A stretch of DNA of 5,847 bases from Oribacterium sp. UBA3737 (GTDB lineage: Bacteria > Bacillota_A > Clostridia > Lachnospirales > Lachnospiraceae): contig DFGZ01000106.1 of the NCBI GenBank assembly GCA_002371295.1, positions 1-5,847 on the forward strand. The letters are read 5' to 3'. Every line of letters starts with the position of its first letter. The first letter of the stretch is position 1. Positions 1 through 4,246 of this stretch are shown one piece after another. The translations under genes were made by a program, and so were the position numbers. The notes beneath the pieces are model-generated. The model worked only from the letters and a program-made list of their open reading frames with translations, had not been told where the DNA came from and searched no databases.

Positions 1-21
1 GTTCGAGTCCAACTGGAGGAG
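1..21 (+). tRNA. 3' end of a tRNA, probably tRNA-Asn (partial)
   Basis: Only the T-loop, the 3' half of the T-stem, the 3' acceptor strand and the discriminator base are inside the window. The order is TTCGAGT loop, CCAAC stem half, TGGAGGA acceptor half, then G at position 21. The next bases are TTA, so CCA is not encoded. The acceptor strand implies a gene starting TCCTCCA, and with a G discriminator this fits clostridial tRNA-Asn as I remember it. The anticodon is outside the window, so the identity is inferred. It lies four bases before the next tRNA and is presumably co-transcribed with it. Confidence 0.75.
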
Positions 22-25
22 TTAA

Positions 26-98
26 GCCGGTATAGCTCAGTTGGTAGAGCAACTGATTTGTAATCAGTAGGTCTTCGGTTCGAGTCCGAATCCCGGCT
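26..98 (+). tRNA. tRNA-Thr (anticodon TGT)
   Basis: This is a complete 73-base cloverleaf. The acceptor strands are GCCGGTA and TCCCGGC, with one T-C mismatch at the sixth pair. The D-arm is of the GCTCAGTTGGTAGAGC type. The anticodon stem ACTGA/TCAGT encloses the loop TTTGTAA, which places anticodon TGT at 59-61. The T-arm is TTCGG/CCGAA with loop TTCGAGT. The discriminator is T and CCA is not encoded. Anticodon UGU reads the threonine codon ACA and, by wobble, other ACN codons. It is the last gene of a tRNA cluster, because a terminator follows three bases later. Confidence 0.96.
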
Positions 99-100
99 TT

Positions 101-133
101 AGGCTTCGAGAGAAATCTCGGAGCCTTTTTTTT
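101..133 (+). terminator. Intrinsic terminator of the tRNA cluster
   Basis: An 11-bp stem (101-111 with 116-126, one G-T wobble) is closed by a GAAA tetraloop and followed directly by seven T residues. It is placed immediately after tRNA-Thr and ends the tRNA transcript. It has no comparable T-run on the opposite strand, so it acts in one direction. Confidence 0.95.
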
Positions 134-381
134 ATCTCTAAAGTAAAGCTGCGCCACAGACTTGACAGGCAATCTCGCAGCGATTTCGTACCATTAAACC
201 ATACCTGTGTTCAAATACGCGAAGTGCAACCGGACCGAACATAACCAGAAGGATGTACTTTCAACCGAGTGGGCCGGTGCCATCCTGCCACTTTTTCGAT
301 TATTAAGTGATATCAACATTTATATAACAACAAGAACCGTCGATGTTAAATTTGAGGTATTTATAAAATAAATATAAACAA
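134..381. other. Gene-poor interval after the tRNA cluster, with foldable sequence
   Basis: I see no convincing gene in these 248 bases. The first two thirds are clearly more GC-rich than the AT-rich end that leads into the next gene. Complementary segments are AAGTG 222-226 with CACTT 289-293, ACCGG 229-233 with CCGGT 274-278, AGGATG 250-255 with CATCCT 281-286, and ACAGG with CCTGT further left. The second and third pairs cross each other, as in a pseudoknot. A minus-strand reading frame is open from 260 to a stop at 138-140, with an internal ATG at 242 that would give 34 residues including a CEIACQVCG cysteine cluster. It has no ribosome binding site, so it may be a gene remnant. TATAAA at 362-367 is a possible -10 for the next gene, but no -35 is visible. 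Confidence 0.4.
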
Positions 382-403
382 TTTGATTCTTTTACTGAAA
401 TAT

Positions 404-1657
404 ATGAATACAATTAATTTACCTGAAATATATATTATAAATGCTTTTGGTGTGTTGCTGATAATCGGTAATGTTATCAGCGGTTATTTTAATGCCAAAA
501 GAAATATTGAAGATAAATATCTGTTTTGGATTACAGTTTCTATTTGTGCTTCCTGTGTTGTTGAGTCGGTTGTCTATACGCTTTACGGACGTCCGGCTCT
601 TATATACAGACTGATCTTGTATTTAGGCTATTTGTGGCTGTTTTTCTCCATTTTTGTTATAGGACCATTATGGGTCTTACTGATTGAGAAGCATAATAGG
701 ATCAGCAATTCAAAACTACTGCAATCGCTCATAAACTATATTTCTTTATTGGGCGTTGCGGTCCTTGCCATTAATTTCTATAGACCTCTTGTATTCTATA
801 TTGATGAATCTGGCATATATCATCGCGGCCAGTTTTTCTGGTTCTATATTCTGGCTTCTTTGTTTTTCTTCTGTTCCGGAATCGGTGTATATATCTTGAA
901 GAGAAAAATCACCATGATCCCTTTCTTTCCGGCTTTTCAGATATTTATACCTATACTGGTTGGCTTAATTTCCGAGCTGTTATTCTATGGAACGTCCATG
1001 ATATGGGCAGCATGTGCGGTCAGTGTTACCCTTATGATCATGTCTTTGCAGAACGAAAACATTTGCAAAGACAAGCTTACAGGCTTGTTTAACAGATATT
1101 ATCTTGATCGAATAGATCTGAGCTCTGTTGACAAAGGCATACTATGCTTCATGATGATAGACATAAACGGTTTTAAGCTTATAAATGATAAATTCGGGCA
1201 CTCAGAAGGTGACAGAGGACTGAAATTTGTTTCTGAGTGTGTGACGAAATCCGTGGGAAATCAGGGAAGTGTTATTAGGTATGCCGGGGACGAGTTTGTG
1301 GTTATGCTGAATACCAAAGATTATAAGGAGGCGGAAAGCTGCATTAAACGTATCAATGAAAATCTTGATGAAGTGAACAAGTTACTAAAGAAAGATTATT
1401 CACTGTCGCTGTCTATCGGGTATGAGATCTTCGATATGAGAGTCATCAAGATGGATGAGGTTCTTGAAGTAATCGATAAAAAGATGTACATGGACAAGAA
1501 GAAGTACTATAGTACCCATGACAGGCGTTTGAATACAGAAATTCCTATGCCTGTTGTTACTGAAACAGCTGCTGATAGAGATATTGATATAGATAAAGAT
1601 ATAGATAAAGATATAAATAAAGAATTAGATATAAATATAGATAGAGATTCAGAATAA
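404..1657 (+). CDS. Seven-helix membrane GGDEF protein, probable diguanylate cyclase
   Basis: This protein probably makes cyclic di-GMP from two GTP at the inner membrane in response to an unknown signal. Numbered from ATG 404 (417 aa), residues about 11-215 hold seven hydrophobic segments with no recognisable extracellular sensor domain. The GGDEF domain follows, with DKLTGLFNRYYLD at 223-235, metal-binding MMIDINGFKLINDKFGH at about 250-266, and the signature AGDEF at 294-298. Alanine for the first glycine is a tolerated variant. The inhibitory RxxD site that normally sits five residues before the signature is absent (GNQG is there instead), so product inhibition at that site is unlikely. 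The C-terminus is a D/I/K repeat tail. A TTG at 383 would add seven residues. Neither start has a good ribosome binding site, and I prefer the ATG. The gene is AT-rich and appears to be transcribed alone. Confidence 0.9.
   Translation: MNTINLPEIYIINAFGVLLIIGNVISGYFNAKRNIEDKYLFWITVSICASCVVESVVYTLYGRPALIYRLILYLGYLWLFFSIFVIGPLWVLLIEKHNRISNSKLLQSLINYISLLGVAVLAINFYRPLVFYIDESGIYHRGQFFWFYILASLFFFCSGIGVYILKRKITMIPFFPAFQIFIPILVGLISELLFYGTSMIWAACAVSVTLMIMSLQNENICKDKLTGLFNRYYLDRIDLSSVDKGILCFMMIDINGFKLINDKFGHSEGDRGLKFVSECVTKSVGNQGSVIRYAGDEFVVMLNTKDYKEAESCIKRINENLDEVNKLLKKDYSLSLSIGYEIFDMRVIKMDEVLEVIDKKMYMDKKKYYSTHDRRLNTEIPMPVVTETAADRDIDIDKDIDKDINKELDINIDRDSE
1574..1648 (+). repeat. Degenerate 12-bp tandem repeat coding for an Asp-Ile-Asp-Lys tail
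   Basis: The last part of the GGDEF gene consists of imperfect copies of GATATAGATAAA and the half-unit GATATA. They encode a low-complexity run of Asp, Ile and Lys such as DIDKDIDKDINK. The unit length is a multiple of three, so copy-number change by slippage would lengthen or shorten the tail without shifting frame. The tail lies outside the cyclase fold and no function can be assigned from sequence. Confidence 0.8.
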
Positions 1658-1704
1658 AAAAGCCATCGATGATTAAGATAATTTTCTTAGCATCGATGGC
1701 TTTT
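1658..1704. terminator. Shared terminator between convergent genes
   Basis: A perfect 14-bp stem (1658-1671 with 1691-1704, AAAAGCCATCGATG and its complement) encloses a 19-base loop. The loop can extend the helix through TAAGA/TCTTA. It begins one base after the GGDEF stop codon and ends 14 bases before the stop codon of the minus-strand gene. Read on the minus strand it has six T residues after the stem. On the plus strand only four T's follow, so it should work better for the minus-strand gene but probably serves both. Confidence 0.88.
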
Positions 1705-1718
1705 AAAACGTCAAAAAA

Positions 1719-2210
1719 TCAGAATTTAGTATTCTTGGGGAAATCGTCATAGAAAAGAGCCATGTGTACAGGCTTGGTCTCTATTCCGAGTTCACTAATA
1801 ACTTTTTCGTAGATTTCATCCAGCTTTTCCTGAGAGATTTCCTTGTCTGAATCTGTCATTTCCCATGGATATTCAGGCTGCCATATCAGGCAGTCATCGA
1901 AATTTTCCTCCCCAACAAGTCCGAGAAAACCTGTAGTTCCGTACTCGATATTTAATGTAAGCCCAATGATATAAGGGAAGTAGTCCATACCGTGATCAAA
2001 TATGATAGTGTCGTATTCATCGGAACCTACTTTGTTTGCCTGATAAAGACAGCCGAGCATATCGTCCATCTCGGTTTCCGGATACAGACTTTTAACGATA
2101 TCCTTATGTTTTGCGATGAAACTTATGGCATTTCCGCAATTCATATTCTTAAGTGCGATGCCATAGCCATAAATGATTCCTTTTCCGAATTCACGCTTAT
2201 TTATACCCAT
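1719..2210 (-). CDS. Unrecognised 163-residue cytosolic protein
   Basis: I do not recognise this family. The protein is acidic and soluble, with no signal peptide or membrane segment. It is rich in aromatic and acidic residues in its second half (FDHGMDYFPYIIG, then LIWQPEYPWEMTDSD), followed by a predicted helix and an ending in MALFYDDFP. Its small size and acidity resemble immunity or SUKH-like proteins in general character only, and no toxin gene is adjacent. The start is ATG at 2210 because GGGGAGG lies six bases before it. An in-frame TTG at 2240 would place that ribosome binding site inside the gene. It is transcribed alone, opposite to the GGDEF gene, and ends at the shared terminator. 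Confidence 0.82.
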   Translation of the reverse strand: MGINKREFGKGIIYGYGIALKNMNCGNAISFIAKHKDIVKSLYPETEMDDMLGCLYQANKVGSDEYDTIIFDHGMDYFPYIIGLTLNIEYGTTGFLGLVGEENFDDCLIWQPEYPWEMTDSDKEISQEKLDEIYEKVISELGIETKPVHMALFYDDFPKNTKF

Positions 2211-2216
2211 ATCTAA

Positions 2217-2223
2217 CCTCCCC
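2217..2223 (-). promoter_or_regulatory. Ribosome binding site that fixes the start of the 163-residue gene
   Basis: GGGGAGG on the minus strand lies six bases before ATG 2210. It excludes the longer TTG start at 2240. Confidence 0.85.
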
Positions 2224-2244
2224 AAAGAGTCCTGAATCAATCAT

Positions 2245-2273
2245 ATCATAGCTTAAGATTTTAAGGTATTAAA
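2245..2273 (-). promoter_or_regulatory. Possible promoter of the 163-residue gene
   Basis: On the minus strand TATGAT (2245-2250) is a fair -10 box, and TTTAAT (2268-2273) is a weak -35 box at 17-base spacing. It would start the transcript near 2238, just ahead of the ribosome binding site. The -35 match is only three of six, so this is tentative. Confidence 0.3.
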
Positions 2274-2454
2274 TTATTAAACAATTAATCCTGAAACCAT
2301 AAGATTAAAGGACATACAGCATAACGTGTCATGTGAATTATTTATCGACAGCTTTCTGAAAATACATTAATACACAGCTTAAATTTTCTATGTATTTGAG
2401 ATATTTAATAAATGAATATAACTATAAATAAGTTTTAAGAATTATTGATGATTT

Positions 2455-2485
2455 TTGCATAACAATTATTAATTTATGTTATAAA
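2455..2485 (+). promoter_or_regulatory. Candidate promoter of the 71-residue gene
   Basis: An extended -10 element, TGTTATAAA, has its core TATAAA at 2480-2485. TTGCAT at 2455-2460 resembles a -35 box, but the 19-base spacing is longer than optimal. The resulting leader would be about 95 bases. The region is so AT-rich that other -10-like sites exist. Confidence 0.35.
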
Positions 2486-2587
2486 ATAGATATATAGGTC
2501 GATATACTTTTAAATAGAAATATTTATATAAGGACATCGAATGTGAGCGTAAAAGTATTAGATTCTTGAAGAGAGGGGGAAGAACAT

Positions 2588-2803
2588 ATGGTTATCGATG
2601 AGACGATGATCTATAAGAGTAACGTAGACGGGAAACATGCGGCCGTGATCAATGAAGATGATGGTATGATAACATTGATCACAGGTATGGCTCATATTTT
2701 CACAGTTACTGCGAAAGAGCTTAAATCAGCATTTACACCTACACATAACACATTTTCATTGGAAAACATGGATTTGTGGCAGTTACAGGTACTCGACAGA
2801 TAA
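2588..2803 (+). CDS. Unrecognised 71-residue small protein
   Basis: This is a small soluble protein with no membrane segment, signal peptide or cysteine motif. I do not recognise the family. Visible features are an N-terminal MVIDETMIYKSN, a DGKHAAVINEDDGMITLI stretch likely to form beta strands, TAKELKSAF as a short helix, and an end in LWQLQVLDR. It is likely real. AGGGGG at 2574-2579 lies eight bases before the ATG, it has its own long AT-rich upstream region, and a strong intrinsic terminator starts at the stop codon. It is therefore a one-gene transcription unit. No function can be inferred from the neighbours. Confidence 0.8.
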   Translation: MVIDETMIYKSNVDGKHAAVINEDDGMITLITGMAHIFTVTAKELKSAFTPTHNTFSLENMDLWQLQVLDR

Positions 2804-2836
2804 GACGGACACCGACGGGTGACCGTCTTTTTTTTT
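2803..2836 (+). terminator. Intrinsic terminator of the 71-residue gene
   Basis: The stem AGACGG/CCGTCT continues past an A-A mismatch into CACC/GGTG with a GACG loop. A run of nine T residues (2828-2836) follows directly. The stem begins at the last base of the TAA stop codon, which isolates this gene from the HAD gene downstream. Confidence 0.92.
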
Positions 2837-2913
2837 CGCGATAAAGCCGTCAAGCGTCCATCTGGACGATGTGCTTGCACAAAAGGCCAGATGGAGATTT
2901 GACGGCCAACGCG
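2837..2913. repeat. Long interrupted palindrome with CTTG-capped apex (copy 1)
   Basis: The nested arms are CGCG 2837-2840 with 2910-2913, GCCGTCAA 2846-2853 with TTGACGGC 2899-2906, and CCATCTGG 2858-2865 with CCAGATGG 2887-2894. The apex is GTG-CTTG-CAC at 2871-2880. The left arm also contains a small self-hairpin, CGTCCA-TC-TGGACG (2855-2868), so two folds compete. The palindrome starts directly after the T-run of the preceding terminator, so it is not needed for termination. The apex, with the AAAAG that follows it, recurs at 3908-3921 with different but also self-complementary arms. It could be an RNA hairpin, a DNA cruciform or a palindromic repeat unit. Confidence 0.8.
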
Positions 2914-2941
2914 GAATCGAGCAGGGATCCTGCGAGATTAA

Positions 2942-2982
2942 GATAAAGCCGTCAAGCGTCCAACTGGACGATGTGCTTGCAC
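2942..2982. repeat. Direct repeat of the palindrome's left half (truncated copy)
   Basis: These 41 bases match 2840-2880 at 40 positions, at an offset of 102 bp. The only difference is T2861 to A2963, which lies in the loop of the small self-hairpin. Identity ends exactly after the apex GTGCTTGCAC, and no complementary right arm follows. The copy therefore ends at the tip of the hairpin. A short hairpin GCAGG-GAT-CCTGC (2921-2933) lies between the two copies. Confidence 0.85.
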
Positions 2983-3032
2983 CTTTAGTTTAATAATGTA
3001 AATAAACCTCTATGAATCTTTGAATTTTAGAT

Positions 3033-3038
3033 TATAAT
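3033..3038 (+). promoter_or_regulatory. -10 box of the HAD gene
   Basis: A perfect TATAAT would place the transcript start near 3045, about 30 bases before the chosen ATG at 3076. No good -35 box is seen at the usual distance. Its position over an upstream in-frame ATG (3037) argues that the upstream ATG is not the start. Confidence 0.5.
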
Positions 3039-3062
3039 GTTCAGAAGTTCGGTTAAATACAA

Positions 3063-3068
3063 GAGAGG
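3063..3068 (+). promoter_or_regulatory. Ribosome binding site that fixes the HAD start
   Basis: GAGAGG lies seven bases before ATG 3076. The alternative ATG at 3037 has no such site and overlaps the -10 box. Confidence 0.8.
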
Positions 3069-3075
3069 TTTTTTA

Positions 3076-3864
3076 ATGTCAAAAATTGTAATTACAGATG
3101 TGGATGGAACACTGGTCAAAGATGGAACGCTGGATATCAATCCTGAGTATTATGAGGTGATATCAAAGCTCATAGATAATGGCGAACATGTTGTCATATG
3201 CAGCGGGCGATCCTTTTCAAGTGTGTCGAAGCTTTTTAAGCCCATTGTTGATAAGCTGTTTTTTATATGTGACGGCGGAACAGTGATAAGAACCGAAAAG
3301 GAGATATTGAAATCCTATCCCTTTGACAAAGAGCTTTGGATGCAGATGTATCAGTCGGCAAAAAGTGTGAAGGACCGCGACTGCTTCCTGTCCACGGTCG
3401 GCCCATGTTATGCGGAGGATCCTGAAAGCGAAATGTACCGCTGGCTTGTGGATTCCTATAAGTTCGATATGACTGAAATCAGCAGCATAGAGGAAGTAAA
3501 AGAGGATGTAATCAAGGTTTCCGTATATCATTCCAGCGATTGTGAGGCTGTCTGCAAAGATGATTTTATTCCAAAATGGAAGGATAAAGCCAAGCTTGCA
3601 TCATCCGGCTCTACATGGGTTGACTGTGTGAGCAAGGAGGCCAGCAAGGGAACCGCACTTAAGTGGCTTCAGGAGTATCTCGGAGTTTCAAAGGATGAGA
3701 CTTACGCATTCGGCGATAACATTAACGACATGGAGATGCTCCAGAACTCCGGACACAGCTTTGCGGTAGATAATGCAAGAGAAGAACTGAAGGCAGTAGC
3801 CGGCACTGTAATCAAGCCGTATTGGGAATATGGCGTCCTCGAAGTGATGAAAACATTACTCTAA
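3076..3864 (+). CDS. Cof-type HAD-superfamily (subclass IIB) phosphatase
   Basis: This is a cytosolic Mg-dependent phosphohydrolase, 262 aa, the usual length for Cof-like enzymes. Members dephosphorylate sugar phosphates, phosphorylated cofactors or flavin-type metabolites, and the substrate here is unknown. All four HAD motifs are visible: DVDGT with nucleophile Asp8 and Asp10, ICSGR with Ser43, Lys191 in SKEASKGTAL, and GDNINDMEML with Asp214 and Asp218. The residues between about 80 and 185 form the C2-type cap expected of subclass IIB. The start at 3076 begins directly with the first strand of the Rossmann fold. The reading frame is open back to 3037, but those 13 codons overlap the -10 box. 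No T-rich terminator follows. The structured repeat region begins about 20 bases after the stop, so read-through towards citF is possible. Confidence 0.93.
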   Translation: MSKIVITDVDGTLVKDGTLDINPEYYEVISKLIDNGEHVVICSGRSFSSVSKLFKPIVDKLFFICDGGTVIRTEKEILKSYPFDKELWMQMYQSAKSVKDRDCFLSTVGPCYAEDPESEMYRWLVDSYKFDMTEISSIEEVKEDVIKVSVYHSSDCEAVCKDDFIPKWKDKAKLASSGSTWVDCVSKEASKGTALKWLQEYLGVSKDETYAFGDNINDMEMLQNSGHSFAVDNAREELKAVAGTVIKPYWEYGVLEVMKTLL

Positions 3865-3884
3865 TGATATATAATATGATATAA

Positions 3885-3944
3885 GTGTCATAAGTCTTCC
3901 TCCACTTGTGCTTGCACAAAAGTGGAGGATAGACTTCATGACAC
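3885..3944. repeat. Long hairpin with CTTG-capped apex (copy 2)
   Basis: The arms pair in order: GTGTCAT/ATGACAC (7 bp), AGTCT/AGACT (5 bp), CCTCCACTT/AAGTGGAGG (9 bp), then GTG/CAC closed by CTTG at 3911-3914. Only small internal loops interrupt. The apex and following AAAAG match copy 1 exactly, while the arms differ on both sides and still pair, so structure rather than sequence is kept. It starts 20 bases after the HAD stop, but GCCCC follows it, not T's, so it is not a standard terminator. Confidence 0.85.
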
Positions 3945-3946
3945 GC

Positions 3947-3999
3947 CCCACATGGAGCACGAAAGGACGATTTATCGGCCTGAGAGTGCGGAATGTGGG
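3947..3999. other. Three-tier hairpin inside the element
   Basis: CCCACAT 3947-3953 pairs with ATGTGGG 3993-3999. GCAC 3957-3960 pairs with GTGC 3986-3989. GGACGAT 3965-3971 pairs with ATCGGCC 3974-3980 apart from one A-G mismatch. The purine-rich internal loops GAAA and TGAGA between the tiers look more like an RNA fold than a simple DNA palindrome. Confidence 0.65.
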
Positions 4000-4068
4000 A
4001 GGAACGCGGGAGCGCATAGCGCGAAGCGGTCCGATATCGACTTTTGACACTCACATCATACTATACAA

Positions 4069-4209
4069 GTTTCATTTATTTTGTACTTTAGGACGTGATT
4101 TCAGCATTAAAGTGCAAAATGAAATGATTCGGTATGGTTTTATGATGCTGCACCCGCACGAATGTGTGCGGTGACGCTATCGGTGAGGTCAAATACTTCT
4201 GACACTCAC
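4069..4209 (+). other. Three consecutive hairpins leading up to citF
   Basis: Hairpin one (4069-4125): TTTCAT and TTTTGTACTTTA pair with TAAAGTGCAAAA and TGAAA, with one G-T wobble and a small bulge. Hairpin two (4144-4181): GAT, GC and CAC(C)CGCAC pair with GTGCGGTG, GC and ATC around the loop GAATGT. Hairpin three (4183-4209): GTGAGGTCA pairs with TGAC-A-CTCAC around an 8-base loop. They follow each other closely and end 23 bases before the citF Shine-Dalgarno sequence. I could not match the set to a known riboswitch class. The wobble falls on the plus strand, the sense of citF. Confidence 0.5.
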
Positions 4210-4232
4210 ATCATTTTATTATTCAGGTCATT

Positions 4233-4241
4233 GGAAGGGGG
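4233..4241 (+). promoter_or_regulatory. citF ribosome binding site
   Basis: GGAAGGGGG lies five bases before ATG 4247, a strong purine-rich site that supports the chosen citF start. Confidence 0.8.
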
Positions 4242-4246
4242 TTACT

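Larger units (their letters stand above)
2241..2587. other. AT-rich divergent intergenic region
   Basis: This stretch lies between the minus-strand 163-residue gene and the plus-strand 71-residue gene and must carry both promoters. It is very AT-rich and has only trivial open frames. CGTGTCATG at 2325-2333 is the reverse complement of the CATGACACG found at 3937 and 5824. This may be chance or a shared binding motif. I see no RNA gene in it. Confidence 0.6.
3876..4059. repeat. 184-bp element with imperfect terminal inverted repeats
   Basis: The left end 3876-3896 and right end 4039-4059 are inverted repeats agreeing at 18 of 21 positions. Two of the three mismatches would be G-U pairs in RNA read from the minus strand. 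Inside are the CTTG hairpin (3885-3944), a three-tier hairpin (3947-3999), and a small GC-rich hairpin GCG-CATAG-CGC nested within CGC/GCG (about 4005-4027). There is no transposase. The size and ends suit a miniature non-autonomous element, and the dense internal folding suits a structured RNA. No target-site duplication is obvious. Confidence 0.6.
3865..4246. other. Highly structured 382-base interval between the HAD gene and citF
   Basis: No credible coding sequence is present. Small open frames here lack ribosome binding sites and are crossed by inverted repeats. The interval is filled almost end to end by palindromes: the TIR-bounded element (3876-4059), then three further hairpins (4069-4125, 4144-4181, 4183-4209), and last the citF ribosome binding site. 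No clear promoter for citF is visible. If the HAD transcript reads through, the whole interval would be an RNA leader of citF. Confidence 0.65.

Noticed and set aside
162..190. Promoter based on TTGACA at 162
   Set aside because: The position for the -10 box reads TTCGTA, and no gene follows at a sensible distance.
2211..2240. TTG start adding ten residues to the 163-residue protein
   Set aside because: It would bury the strong GGGGAGG ribosome binding site inside the gene.
2840..2982. CRISPR-like repeat-spacer pair
   Set aside because: There are only two copies, one of them half of a palindrome. The 41-bp unit contains nested hairpins, the gap holds the other hairpin arm, and no cas genes are near.
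3037..3075. Longer HAD protein starting at ATG 3037
   Set aside because: That ATG overlaps the TATAAT box and has no ribosome binding site. ATG 3076 has GAGAGG seven bases upstream and starts directly at the fold.
3217..3531. 104-residue minus-strand open frame inside the HAD gene
   Set aside because: The HAD frame shows all four catalytic motifs across this stretch. The antisense frame has no ribosome binding site.
3885..3944. Intrinsic terminator for the HAD gene
   Set aside because: The stem is strong, but GCCCC follows instead of a T-run.
3812..4054. Overlapping minus-strand open frames of 64 and 80 residues
   Set aside because: They overlap the HAD 3' end and the palindromic element, lack ribosome binding sites, and are explained by repeat structure.
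4044..4072. citF promoter based on TTGACA at 4044
   Set aside because: The -35 match is perfect, but no -10 box lies 16-18 bases downstream. The motif is part of the inverted-repeat end.
3908..4174. 88-residue plus-strand open frame between the HAD gene and citF
   Set aside because: It has no ribosome binding site, starts inside the apex of the CTTG hairpin and runs through inverted repeats. The translation looks non-natural.
4063..4246. Known riboswitch upstream of citF
   Set aside because: I looked for core motifs of the c-di-GMP, cobalamin, ZTP, glycine, THF and SAM classes and found none.
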